Below are positions 31,103 through 41,018 of a DNA stretch of 64,000 nt, one piece after another. The translations under genes and the position numbers were made by a program. Each line of letters begins with the position of its first letter. The first letter of the stretch is position 1. The notes under the pieces are model-generated. The model searched no databases, was not told the DNA's origin, and saw only the letters and a list, made by a program, of their open reading frames with translations. Source of the stretch: an uncultured Pseudomonadales bacterium (GTDB lineage Bacteria > Pseudomonadota > Gammaproteobacteria > Pseudomonadales > Balneatricaceae); contig CALSNA010000004.1 of NCBI GenBank assembly GCA_943787595.1, positions 310,001-374,000 of the forward strand, in the 5' to 3' direction.

Positions 31103-32020
31103 ATGGCTAAGAACTTAACTATAGTCTTGCTAACCGTGAAACTTGCAACAGGATTTATTGCATTACTGGTAGGTTGTAGTACTGAGCGTAATAGCACACA
31201 GTCTCAAGAATCTATCCAATCAGCTATTCAACAAAATGGTAAGTCTATGAATGATGAACCACTGACCAAGTTAGGTCCTAACAAAGTAGATGAAAACTCA
31301 TCTACAAATTTTTTGCCAAATTTTTCTCAATATGCTAGTGCTCGCGACAAAAAAGAAGCTTTTTTTGGCTACTTGAGTCCATTAGCTGATGCTGCCAATG
31401 CCAAAGTTCTCAGTTTGCGCCAACAGTTAGAACGTATCAATCCCAAGGATATAACGCAGCAACAAGTGAATCATCTGAAAATTCTTAGTAAGGCTTATCG
31501 AATCAAAGCTATCTATCCAGATCAGCAGCTAGAGTTACTGTTGTACAAGGTTAACATGATTCCTAAATCCCTTATCTTAGCCCAGGCTGCTAATGAGAGT
31601 GCTTGGGGGACATCGCGCTTTGCCTTGCATGGTAATAATTTATTTGGTCAGTGGTGTTTCAGGGCAGGTTGTGGACTGGTTCCAGCTAAACGTAATAGTG
31701 GTTCTAATCACGAGGTACGGCGCTTTGATACTCCACAACAATCAGTTGATGCTTATATTGCTAATTTGAATACCCATCCGAGCTACTCGAAGTTGCGTCA
31801 GATTCGACAGTGTCTCATCAACCATAATGAGATTATGACAGGTCGTGCGTTGGTTGTTGGATTAAACCACTATTCTTCCCGTGGTCTTGAATATATTGAT
31901 GAAATCCGTAAGCTAATCAAGACAAATCAACTCGAAAACTGGGCGCAGCAATGGTGGGGTGGCACAACCAATCATCCCTGCAGCAATCTGGTCACCATAA
32001 AACAGTCACCATCTACCTGA
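31103..32020 (+). CDS. Bax-like glucosaminidase lipoprotein
   Basis: Glycoside hydrolase family 73 type murein enzyme, 305 residues. A lipobox-like LLVGC at about residue 25 suggests a lipoprotein. The catalytic region is LILAQAANESAWGTSRFALHGNNLFGQW, where the Glu in ANESAWG is the expected acid. The later YSSRGLEYIDEIRKLI matches the Bax C-terminal part. It probably cleaves between N-acetylglucosamine and its neighbour in peptidoglycan. The gene is intact. Downstream by 76 bases is yciH. E. coli Bax has a similar length (about 270). Confidence 0.86.
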   Translation: MAKNLTIVLLTVKLATGFIALLVGCSTERNSTQSQESIQSAIQQNGKSMNDEPLTKLGPNKVDENSSTNFLPNFSQYASARDKKEAFFGYLSPLADAANAKVLSLRQQLERINPKDITQQQVNHLKILSKAYRIKAIYPDQQLELLLYKVNMIPKSLILAQAANESAWGTSRFALHGNNLFGQWCFRAGCGLVPAKRNSGSNHEVRRFDTPQQSVDAYIANLNTHPSYSKLRQIRQCLINHNEIMTGRALVVGLNHYSSRGLEYIDEIRKLIKTNQLENWAQQWWGGTTNHPCSNLVTIKQSPST

Positions 32021-32096
32021 TTCAGTCACTACCATTACTGGAAATGCAGTAGCAATGGGGAAACACACGACCCACACATTAAAAAATTAAATTATC

Positions 32097-32435
32097 ATGT
32101 GTCGACTAGTCTACACCACCGAAAAAGGCCGTTTATGTCCATCCTGTAAGTACCCGTCAGTTCAATGTCAGTGTCGTCAACAACAGTCCATTCAAGGCGA
32201 CGGTGAGGTTCGTATTGGTTATGAAACCAAGGGGCGTAAAGGTAAGGGTATGACCTATATCACTGGTATTCCTATGCCATCAGATGAACTTAAGCAATTG
32301 CTTAAACAACTCCAGCAGAAAATCAGCACTGGTGGCTCTATCAAGCATGGACAGTTGCAACTTCAGGGTGACCAACGTGAACGGGTCAGGCAGTTGTTAC
32401 ATCCCTATGGTTGGACCATCAAACTGGTGCGATGA
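32097..32435 (+). CDS. yciH: YciH, SUI1/eIF1-like translation factor
   Basis: Bacterial homologue of eukaryotic initiation factor 1 with 112 residues. The N-terminus holds four cysteines in the pattern CPSC(8)CQC, a likely zinc ribbon. The SUI1 domain follows with ETKGRKGKGMTYITGIP, the basic RNA-binding loop, and LKQLLKQLQQKISTGG, ending QLLHPYGWTIKLV. In E. coli YciH affects start-site fidelity and is not essential. The call rests on clear full-length homology. Confidence 0.92.
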   Translation: MCRLVYTTEKGRLCPSCKYPSVQCQCRQQQSIQGDGEVRIGYETKGRKGKGMTYITGIPMPSDELKQLLKQLQQKISTGGSIKHGQLQLQGDQRERVRQLLHPYGWTIKLVR

Positions 32436-33024
32436 TCCAAATACTTGTAATACCGCCATGTATTGCTATGTTTAGGCACCTTATCTTAAATAACTGAGCC
32501 AGGGTGTCTTAGCAATTATAAAACCCCAAATGATCGAATATTACTCAATATAGCATGGATCGATCGTTTTGTTTTAATTTCCCTTATCTCGTGGCAGTGC
32601 CATAATAATCTCCCAGTGCCCACTTGTGAAACAACGGTTATAATGGGTAACTGTAGTATGCTAGCTGCCAGATCTTTCTGCTAAATCTTGTCAGAGTGCT
32701 CTAGTACGACAAGGCTACAAACGATTGCGATAACTACTTTAATCGGTGACGCCCCCTAGTTAAAATGGGTTTTTTTCATGGTAATATGTTATTCACATGC
32801 TGTAATACGATGTATTAGTCATATTGTTTTCACTGGCATTATAGAAAGAATATAAAATTTGTAGGGAATACTGAGATTAGATAAATAATTGATCAAACAC
32901 CGTGGTAGCTTACTTTAGTTAGTAAGTTAGGTCTTCAGTCAAATTCTAAGATCTCATCATTATGCTCTACAGTATTTTAAAGAGTTCTATGTATTCAAAT
33001 AATGATTTCTTTGAGGGTAGTATT
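32436..33024. other. Gene-free region
   Basis: About 590 bases, AT-rich, without a credible frame. A longer frame starting at 32962 reads into the secreted protein gene, but its extra N-terminus destroys the signal peptide, so it is not used. Confidence 0.45.
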
Positions 33025-33567
33025 ATGTTAAAGCTCAATATACTTTATAGCTTAGTACTAACGTTGGTTTTTGTTAGTAACAGTAGTTACGGTTTGACAT
33101 TTAAAACAGGTCAAGTTATCGGTTCAGATGGAAATCTGTACGATGGTGCATCGGAACAAACAAAGCAGAAACTAAGACATAATTATAATGAAGGTGCTGG
33201 TGAGCAAGTTGGTGTCATTAATAATAACTTATTCATCATATATGAAGACGATGTTTTATTTGTGCCAATGTCTGATTTAGCCGGTAAGAATGATGAAAAT
33301 ATTGACAAAATTATTGATGAGAAATTCACAAGTTTTGAACGTAAAAAAGATATTACACTAGCAAGTAAGGAAAATTTTCCAGAACAGGATCAGGCTATAG
33401 TTCAAGCTCAAGATCGCAGTAAAGACCTGGCTAAGTCCCAAACTAAAGATCAGGCCAGATTTCAAGCCAAGGACCAGGCCAAGGCTCAAGCCAAGAGCCA
33501 AGCCAAAAATAAAGCTCAAGGTAGCAGTGGTAAGACCAGTACTGGTAGTAAGTCTAAACCTAAATGA
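33025..33567 (+). CDS. Unknown secreted protein with Lys/Gln/Ala repeat tail
   Basis: From the ATG at 33025 (GAGGG upstream) the protein has 180 residues. The signal peptide is MLKLNILYSLVLTLVFVSNSSYG. The folded-looking part (about 24-105) contains IGSDGNLYDGASEQTKQ and NNLFIIYEDDVLFVPMSDLAG. The last 65 residues are a low-complexity, very polar tail of short repeats around QAKDQAKAQ and KSQAKNKA ending in a Ser/Lys-rich stretch. The tail is strongly basic and probably disordered, perhaps binding murein, DNA or acidic polymers. I recognise no family. It is alone between two long gaps. Confidence 0.65.
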   Translation: MLKLNILYSLVLTLVFVSNSSYGLTFKTGQVIGSDGNLYDGASEQTKQKLRHNYNEGAGEQVGVINNNLFIIYEDDVLFVPMSDLAGKNDENIDKIIDEKFTSFERKKDITLASKENFPEQDQAIVQAQDRSKDLAKSQTKDQARFQAKDQAKAQAKSQAKNKAQGSSGKTSTGSKSKPK

Positions 33568-33672
33568 ACTGCTTTAGTATCTAAGTGATTTTGCAAATAA
33601 TTTTGTGTAATTTACGTTTGGCTAAGCCATCAGTTGGTAATAACTTTATTTTTTGATTACTTTGCAAGTAAG

Positions 33673-33703
33673 CCTGTTCAGTAACGCGACATTACTGAGC
33701 AGG
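33673..33703 (+). terminator. Stem-loop after the secreted-protein gene
   Basis: A 12-bp stem with one G-T pair (33673-33684 with 33692-33703) and 7-base loop, 105 bases past the stop at 33567. No clear T-tract, so the terminator role is tentative. Confidence 0.5.
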
Positions 33704-34122
33704 TAAATAGTGGGACAAGGTGCTGTGGTTGTTCTCAAATGGTTGTTTTGAGCGTATCAGAACAGCTTGCTAACGATTTAAAAGTGTTCATCCCTACTGG
33801 AATAATCACGGCGCATTTTGTTTATGTTGTCTAGTTAAATTAACTTCCCTAATTAGTTCATGTCATCCAGCGAGTAGTACTAACTCAGGGGAAAGGTTAT
33901 TAGGCATAACAGTAATACGTAGTTAGCACCATCCGAGTAAATACCTTGCCCTGTTAAGCATCGACTGGAGTCATCTGTGAGGCTTTCTTGTATTTGAATA
34001 AGTATTGGTTGTGCTTCAGGGATATTATATTCATTTTTAAAATGAGGAAGTGTATTTTATAACGCTTTACTTTCAATAAATTCTGAAGGTATTCCTGTAT
34101 AGGTACGTTTATATCTACCAAA

Positions 34123-34143
34123 CAGATCAATTATATTGATCTG
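34123..34143. repeat. 21-base palindrome
   Basis: CAGATCAAT and ATTGATCTG are exact 9-base arms around TAT. It lies in a gene-free stretch and could be an operator or a decayed terminator. Confidence 0.5.
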
Positions 34144-34640
34144 CCTATATCAAAGTAATTAGACTTTAATTGGTACCACTTTTCATTAAGGCATAAGTAG
34201 TGCTTTTTCTATGTGTAGTAAAGTAATTTTAACTTGGGTTTGAGCCTGGTAGGCCCGCAAGAGACTAATAGTCTTTAGGTATTATTTGGATCTAGTATTT
34301 TTTAATTGTACCTAAATCTTTCATCTTATTTTTTATAACTTACTTATATACTTCATTTACACTGAAAATAAGGTGCTAACATCACAGCACTTTTGTTTTC
34401 GAGTGACGTTTGCCTGAGCCCATTTTTTAACGGGATTAAGACCAAGTCTGTAAGTCAGGTGATTTTTTCGTCAAAATTTAGCCATTTGGAATGTCTAGTT
34501 TGGGTGATATGATGGTAATACCCTTACTTAACTGTGCCGTTAAACCTGTGTTACCCTCATTATTGAATACCAATTGTGGTGAGATGCGGTCACCTGCCAA
34601 GCGCATATATTATTGTCTATAGTAACCACCTCAATGATAG

Positions 34641-35639
34641 CTAGGGCTGAAATGGTGCAACTACTTGCAATTGGTTGAATATATCTTGTAACACGACCTG
34701 GTCTTGTTTTAAAAATAACAATTTTATGTTGGGCCCTGCATCCATAGTTAGGTAAACTGGTATGCCTTGTCGACGTAGATCCCAGACTTGATGCATAGTG
34801 GCAACTGATTCAGGTTTCCAGTATACCAGTGGTGGCCAGGCTGCCATCATGGTCGCATGCATTGTCATGGCATTACGTTCAGCAGTCGCCCCGAGTGCTT
34901 CGAAATCCTGTGCCACTATGGCGCTGCGAATCTGTCGCAGATCAGTGGTTGTTTGATCCGGCCACTTTTTATACAAGGTTGAGGTTTGAACTGTGTGCAA
35001 CATCCCTTGGCGAGATGACACTGTCTTATTTTCAGTACTTATCTGCAACAAGCCAAGTCTTAATTGTGACCATACGTAAGGTAATGGTTCAGCAAAACTG
35101 TCATTTCCGTCATCGCATTCGCCTACATACCATTCCACAAAACCATGCCATAGTGAACGGCATGCACTACCACTACCTAGGCGTGCTAGGATAGAGAGCT
35201 TTTTATCTGGTAATTCCCACCCCATCAGGCGATTTGTAGCCTGTACCAAGGCAGCAAAACCGCTAGCCGAAGATGCCAGACCTGCTGCTGTGGGGACACT
35301 ATTATAGGTTTTTACTTCCAGAACTAGTCCAGCTGGCAAAACCCATTTCAGCCAAGTAACTACTTTGTGCGCGAAAGGCGTTGTGGGTTCCACCAATTTA
35401 TGGTTCAGGTAGATGCGATGATTTGCATCATCAATTGGCTTTAGTTGAGTTTGAGTACCGTGTTTGGCTAGGGAAATGGATAGGGAACCAGTTATTGGTA
35501 AATTAAGTTTAGTGTCACGTTTACCCCAGTATTTGCTCAATGCAATATTACTTGGTGCATAGGCTTGAGATTGAGCCAATTGTGGCTGGTCTCGGTAATG
35601 AGAAGCTAGCAATCTGGATACTAATTTTACTATCTGCAT
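34641..35639 (-). CDS. mvaD: Diphosphomevalonate decarboxylase
   Basis: Last enzyme to IPP in the classical mevalonate pathway: ATP-dependent decarboxylation of mevalonate diphosphate. Its 332 residues carry the GHMP fold. PSNIALSKYWGKRD is the substrate-binding N-terminal block, TAAGLASSASGFAAL the ATP loop with the conserved Ser residues, LARLGSGSACRSLWHGFVEW the following motif, and TMDAGPNIKLLF near the C-terminus holds the catalytic Asp. The frame is unbroken. It begins 3 bases after the preceding kinase gene, as the last member of a six-gene minus-strand operon whose first four genes are broken. Confidence 0.93.
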   Translation of the reverse strand: MQIVKLVSRLLASHYRDQPQLAQSQAYAPSNIALSKYWGKRDTKLNLPITGSLSISLAKHGTQTQLKPIDDANHRIYLNHKLVEPTTPFAHKVVTWLKWVLPAGLVLEVKTYNSVPTAAGLASSASGFAALVQATNRLMGWELPDKKLSILARLGSGSACRSLWHGFVEWYVGECDDGNDSFAEPLPYVWSQLRLGLLQISTENKTVSSRQGMLHTVQTSTLYKKWPDQTTTDLRQIRSAIVAQDFEALGATAERNAMTMHATMMAAWPPLVYWKPESVATMHQVWDLRRQGIPVYLTMDAGPNIKLLFLKQDQVVLQDIFNQLQVVAPFQP

Positions 35640-35642
35640 AAG

Positions 35643-36623
35643 CTACTTTCCTGATTCAGGCCAATCTAATTCCTGACGCAAGCCTTGGCTGTCGATACGC
35701 AGTGCTAACTGGGGCCGATTCCAGCCATGCAGTTGCTGTTGTCCTAGTAGAAAGACACAATCACCCAATCCAGAACCACAAACCTTGGCTGCCATGGCGT
35801 ACTGTTTAATACTCATATCAGTTATCCGGTCAAGTGTGGCATCACTCACCCCTAATTGTTGTAACAAGTGGTGATAGTGATTAATATGTTTTGCTAGAGT
35901 TGACCAGGATTGTTCCTGTAGTGCTACGATGGCTAGTTCAACGCAACGTCCCATTACTTTATACAATTGGGCATAATATTTAGGCTTGTTTCTTGCAGCT
36001 TGTGCTACTTGGGCAATTACATCTGACGTTGGTGTTTTGTAACCGCTGTAGATTAAAGCCATAGGCGGTAACTCGGATAACTCTATTGCCGATAGATTTA
36101 ATTTAGTCACCTGTACTGGGTCAGCCTGATAGGCGATCAGGCCACCGTAGGCGCTAGCTGCCAGATCACAACCTGAGCCACTACCCTGAATATAACGTAC
36201 TAATTGCAGGCTTGTGCACATTATTTTCTGGAGGTTATATTGTCCGTATAACAGTTGCTCCAAACCTGCGACCATCGCTACAGTGATTGCTGCGGATGAA
36301 CCCAGCCCGAGTGTATGAGAAAAATCTGAGTGTATCGTGATTTTTAGGCCAGTTAATGATGATCGATAACGCCGCGCTGCTGCCAGAACAAAGCGCAACT
36401 GGGGGTGATCCGTAATATTTGCTAGTGGCGCACGATACTGGGTTAATTGGGAATTCACCCATAAGAAACCATCGTTGGTAGCTTCCAGTGCTACCCATAT
36501 GCGCTGCTGTAAGGCACAGGCTAAAGCAGGATAGCCATGTAAAACTGCATGTTCACCCAATATAATGGTATTAGCTGGGGCTGATATGATAACAACTCGA
36601 TCACATAGCGACAACGCTAGCAC
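35643..36623 (-). CDS. GHMP kinase, candidate phosphomevalonate kinase
   Basis: Intact mevalonate-kinase-like protein of 326 residues. N-terminal SAPANTIILGEHAVLHGYPAL, ATP loop HTLGLGSSAAITVAM, motif GSGSGCDLAASAYGG and C-terminal AKVCGSGLGDCVFLLG are all complete. Because a separate mevalonate-kinase gene precedes it, the likely task is phosphorylation of mevalonate 5-phosphate. That assignment is by elimination; the family does not separate the two substrates cleanly. I use the GTG at 36623, which overlaps the end of the upstream pseudogene by 23 bases. Its downstream neighbour mvaD starts 3 bases after its stop. Confidence 0.82.
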   Translation of the reverse strand: MLALSLCDRVVIISAPANTIILGEHAVLHGYPALACALQQRIWVALEATNDGFLWVNSQLTQYRAPLANITDHPQLRFVLAAARRYRSSLTGLKITIHSDFSHTLGLGSSAAITVAMVAGLEQLLYGQYNLQKIMCTSLQLVRYIQGSGSGCDLAASAYGGLIAYQADPVQVTKLNLSAIELSELPPMALIYSGYKTPTSDVIAQVAQAARNKPKYYAQLYKVMGRCVELAIVALQEQSWSTLAKHINHYHHLLQQLGVSDATLDRITDMSIKQYAMAAKVCGSGLGDCVFLLGQQQLHGWNRPQLALRIDSQGLRQELDWPESGK

Positions 36624-37633
36624 CTTTAGCCGCAGGAACCAGTGGCCAGCAATGGTAACCCCAAGCCCGAGCCCTTTGAACTAGAGGCTCAACTGGCTTT
36701 AAACCACTGCAAGCCAGTACCAAGCCAGCAGCATCGCCAGCAATGGCTCCAGCACCACAAATTTTGGCTCCTCCTCCGTCAAGTTCTAACTGATTAATTA
36801 AGCCAGCAACTTTCTGTGGTACAACACCCAAAGATTGTAGTAGGCGGTGATTATGACGTAATAAGTGAACGTACTCTGCAACTGCTTGATTTGCGAGCAC
36901 TATCTGCCAGGTTGCTGTTAAATCATGCCATGGCAGCCAGGCTGAAGAGGGCAGTTTCAAGTTAGCCACTGCCTCTACACAAGCACCAGTACTGCACAGG
37001 GGGGTGGCCTGTATCAATCAACAACCAACAATCTGACTTTGGTAGGGAAGTAGCAGTGACCTTACCATCAATAAAATGGATCATTCCACCCAAAAATACA
37101 GGCTGATGGATCAAGGCCGCTAGAACGACCATGCTGCAGTTGCTCACTTGCAGTAACCTGTTCTATCAGTTGTGGATGGTTTTAAAGGTTTGTCCTTGGT
37201 GATGACTCAAAGCCAGTAATGCAGCTGCTACTGTTGCTGCTGAAGTACCCATACCAGCACATAGATTAGCGCTAATTCTCAAATTTATAGCCAGATGTTG
37301 ATTGGCTTTTTGGTTGTGAAAATAACCATGATGCCAGTGCCCAGGCATGTAGATATTCGTGTTGTTGCAATACTTCAGATAAGGAAATTCGCTGAGATTT
37401 TCCAGGCTTGGTATCGGTCACTGATATCGCTTAATAGATGTTGTAATTCACTTAATGAATAGTATTTCTGACAGCCTAGATCTGATAAAGTCAGGCACAG
37501 GCCGGGGCGCGATGCAGGGGTTATTTTTAGCAACAGCGTGATGATCTAAAGCCAAGGCGAGGGATGCAACACCATACACTACAGCATGTTCTCCTGTAAG
37601 AATCACTTTGCCAGGCACACGTGCACAAGTCAT
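36601..37633 (-). pseudogene. mvaK: Mevalonate kinase pseudogene
   Basis: All GHMP motifs of mevalonate kinase are present but in different frames: ARVPGKVILTGEHAVVYG, CAGMGTSAATVAAALLAL, LQHGRSSGLDPSA, FIDGKVTATSLP and GGGAKICGAGA. Joining them needs about six single-base changes, each next to a run of identical bases (an A5 after HHAVA, then A4, T4, A4, G3 and a C6 run near 37000). The start ATG (37633) overlaps the hmgS stop as ATGA, and the end overlaps the next kinase, so the original operon layout is preserved. No single frame covers more than about 40 percent of the protein. Confidence 0.93.
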
Positions 37634-38830
37634 CTTGCCTCGTAGATACGCTTGTGATGACGCATACCAGCCAGTCTGAAATGACCATTGGTCTGTGCTG
37701 CAAAAATCGTGATTACCACCGTCAGTAGGTGGTTCAAAATCCGTACATTTGTACATAGCTTTCATAACTGAGGGCATAGCCGTGTATCTAGCATTTTTTT
37801 GATGTGCTTCCTGATGCAAACATGGTTTGGTAACCAGACACTATGGTGCCAGCATAAAATTCTGCCACACAACCGGAAACCATAACTAAAAAAAACCGAT
37901 GCGTTTTGCCAGTCAGGTCGGCGTGATTATTATCTAGTAATGATACCAGACCGATATACATGGCTGCAGTATAACTATTACCCGTTATTCGATTATAAAT
38001 CAGACTATCGTTAATCTGAGCTAGCATTTTTGTCCTTGCTGGGCGCTGGCTTGAAAACCATTGGTCAAGTGTGTGTGTGCTTTTTCTGCCATACGACTAA
38101 ATGGCAAGTGATAACAGAAAGTAATCAAATTCAGCAAAGCTTAGACCACTTTGCTGCTGATAATCACGCCATGATCGCTTGACGGACTGCAGGTAGATTT
38201 TAGTTGAGTATTTACCATCCACTAATGCTGCACTGCGATAGTTTAGGACGCCAAAAAATCCATCACATCTTCAGTGTACTTACCTGTTTCTGGTGCGATC
38301 TCAAGCAGTCTCGGATTGTGGCTAATAATCATTGCTACAGCTCCACATCCCTGGGTTGCTTCGCCTGGTGAATTGCGCTCATAACGTGCTACGTCAGCTG
38401 CAACCACCAGTGTTTTTTTTCACTTGGTTGACGGGCTACCAGGGCACAAGCCATATGAATTGCTGCTGTGGCGCTGTAACAGGCTTGTTTTTAGTTCTAC
38501 TACTCTGCAACGTGTCGAGAGGCCCAGTAGTGCATGTACGTAAACCCCCGCTGCTTTAGATTGATCTATGCCGGTTTCAGTAGCAAAGAGTACCGTGGTA
38601 ATGGCGTCCTGGTCTTCTCCTCTGGCTTGCATAGCTTGCAGTAATGGTAGACTAGCACTTGCTGCCATGGTCACAATATCTTCGTCAGCACCGGGCACGC
38701 TCATTTGCTCCTGCCCTATACCTACAGTATATTTTATCTGGATCAAAATCCGTTTTGCATCAGCCAGTTGACCTAAATTCAGATAATAGTTGGTGGTATA
38801 AAACCTGATGTCGTCAATTCCAACAGACAT
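37630..38830 (-). pseudogene. hmgS: HMG-CoA synthase pseudogene
   Basis: Would condense acetoacetyl-CoA and acetyl-CoA to HMG-CoA. The N-terminal frame is good (VGIGQEQMSVPGADEDIVTM, LFATETGIDQSKAAGVYVHALLGL). It is lost at an A5 run just before the active-site Cys; with A4 the frame reads KQACYSATAA. Further indels follow in an A8 run near 38412, in a T6 run and CTAAAC near 38250, and around the block that should read RIGFFSYGSGCVAEFY. The C-terminus ends at TGA 37632-37630, overlapping mvaK. At least six lesions, all single-base. The ATG is at 38830. Confidence 0.94.
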
Positions 38831-38899
38831 ATATTTTTCTCTAATTTACCAAACCCTGACTTCAGGGCGTAGTATCAGTTATTCCACTATCATCCCAAC

Positions 38900-39957
38900 C
38901 ACATAATCTTTCATCTGAGCTTGTTATTATGATAATAACAAACGCATCATTCAACATGAGTTGATCAAGGGCGACGTGCCGATAGTAAAAAACATGACAG
39001 TAACAAATTCTTTCTTCAAGGCTTCAATAACACGAATCACGGCCGCTGTAGATTGCATGGCTGGTACAAGCAAAGGAGCGGCTATACCACACAAAGAACC
39101 ACCCATTATAACACTTTTTTACCATATCGAGCCCATTGCGTAGTCCTCCGCTGGCAATAAAAATTAGCCTGTTTTCATATAAGGTCGTGCCAAACGCAAT
39201 GCCTGTGGGGTTGTAATGCCCCAATCTTGTAGAGTAATACCAAGCTGATCTCTGTCGTCTCGGCGTTGTTGTTCAATACGAGCCCATGACGTTTCCTCCA
39301 CGACCAGCCACATCAAACCAACGAATTCCATGAGCTAGTCCTAACTCAATATCATCAGGTGCTAGGCCTGTTCCCACTTCCTTTAATGTCAGAGGCACAT
39401 TGATCTGCCTATTTAGATTACCTATGGCTGATGCTAGACCAGCAAAATTGGTATTCCCCTCTGGTTGCACCGCTTCTTGCAGGGGATTCAAGTGCAGGCA
39501 CAAACCGTCAGCTTGCAGCACTTCAATTGCCATCTGAGCTTGTTCCAGCCCAAAGCCATTGTTTAGCTGGACTGCACCTAAGTTAGCCAGCCAATAACGT
39601 ATTGGGAGCCCATTCACGTAATCTAAAACTGTCTCGGGCAGATGGGTGAGTAAACATAACTCGTTGTGAACCTACAGCCATTGCTACTTTAGTGGCTTCG
39701 GCTGCCCGAGCTAGCCGCTGATTAACTTTTAGCACTTGGGCATCGCTACCACCAGTCATAGAAGAAATTAGCAGCGGAAAATCCAGTTGCTTCCCCATTA
39801 CGTTAACACTTGGATCAACTTCATCCAGGTCGATTTCTGGCAAGGCTCGATGCATTAATTGAACTTCATCGAAGTGATGACCATTGCGTTCCACATGCTT
39901 ATTTTGCAATAAGGCTTGTAAGTGTTCTATTTTACGACGGTTGGTAGGATCAGCCAT
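38900..39957 (-). pseudogene. fni: Type 2 isopentenyl-diphosphate isomerase pseudogene
   Basis: FMN-dependent Idi-2 would interconvert IPP and DMAPP. From ATG 39957 the frame is good for about 115 residues (RRKIEHLQALLQNKHVERNG, FPLLISSMTGG, VAMAVGSQRVMF). It then breaks and resumes as RYWLANLGAVQLNNGFG...LKEVGTGL. It breaks again at GRGG followed by an extra A (GRGGTSWARIEQQRRDDRDQ in the other frame), then at PYMKTG, then after LDMVK, and once more near the end. At least five lesions. The start overlaps the hmgR stop by 8 bases. The 3' end is approximate. Confidence 0.93.
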
Positions 39958-41018
39958 GCTTTATTTCCTTTCGCTCCAGTCGTAAATGTGCCTGCATTAA
40001 TTCACCTGGGTTAGTTTGTGCAGCTAACAGGGACAATTCGCCACACAACACTGTAGCTGCGCATATCTGAGCTAGACGGCGAGCATTGGCACCAGTTTCA
40101 GACAAATCAGTACAGCCTAAATGAGATAAATTTTTGGATGCAAATTCCAGTGTTTTACCATTACCCACTGAACCAACAATCAAGTTGGGTAGCGTACAAG
40201 AAAAATACAGATTGTCACCCTCGTAATTCAGCATGTACCGTACCTTGAGAACCTTCAATGATATTGGCTGCATCTTGACCAGTAGCCAGATAAAATCCGA
40301 GAAGCATATTAGCAAAATGGGCATTGGCACTGCGTAGTCCGCCAGCGATTATGGTACCTAATAGATTTTTCTTGATATTTAGATCAACGATTTTAGCAGG
40401 CGTAGTATGTAAACGACGTTTACACAAGGTGGCTGGAATGGTGATTTCTGCCACTACGTATTTGCCACGACCTAGAATACCGTTGACAGCAGTAGCTTTC
40501 TTATCGCTACAGTAATTGCCAGAGATGCTGCTATAAGTCAATTGTGGGTACTCTTGTAATAGCCAGTTCATAATAACATCAGCTGCATGGGTGACCATAT
40601 TATGGCCAGCTGCATCTCCAGTGCTAAATTCAAAGCGTATATATAACAGGTTAGCTACAATCTGCATATGCAGGTTTAACAACTGAACAAAACGACTGGT
40701 CATAGCCGCTTGTTGCTGCATTTCGGTCTGGCGCGCTTGAATTGATTGCCATGTCTTTAATGCTGAATTAGCATCAATAGCTTCCAGTAGTATGGAACGC
40801 GTCATGCGTTCGTCAATCAAGGTGGTATGAATGCCATCACATAAAGTGGATATGTAGGCCCCACGTCCTACCGAATTCCACAGAGGGGTCTCATAGGTTG
40901 CCAGTGGCACTGACACACGATCCTGCCAGTCATGGGCCTGTATCTGCATCGGGCCTACAAACCGCATTGGTACTGATGCCTGAGTGATTTTGGGGCAGTA
41001 AGCTGCCATAGATATCAT
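39950..41018 (-). pseudogene. hmgR: HMG-CoA reductase, single frameshift
   Basis: Rate-setting reductase from HMG-CoA to mevalonate. The first frame (41018 to 40215) includes MRFVGPMQI, GDAAGHNMVTHAAD and ATGQDAANIIEGSQG with its catalytic Asp. It stops after HAELRG. The second frame continues directly as GDNLYFSCTLPNLIVGSVGNGK to the stop at 39950. Removing one G from a GGG near 40220 rejoins the two. This is the least damaged of the four broken genes and could be an error or very recent. If translated as read, the C-terminal catalytic His region is lost. First gene of the operon. Confidence 0.88.

Larger units (their letters stand above)
33568..34640. other. Long gene-free region before the mevalonate operon
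   Basis: About 1.07 kb without a credible frame on either strand. It contains a 12-bp stem-loop (33673-33703) and a 21-base palindrome (34123-34143). Because mvaD ends at 34641, part of this stretch could be decayed sequence from a lost seventh operon gene, but nothing recognisable remains. Confidence 0.5.

Noticed and set aside
36601-41018. Programmed ribosomal frameshifting in the mevalonate genes
   Set aside because: There are about eighteen shifts over four genes, in both directions and with no common slippery heptamer or following structure. That is decay or error, not programmed recoding.
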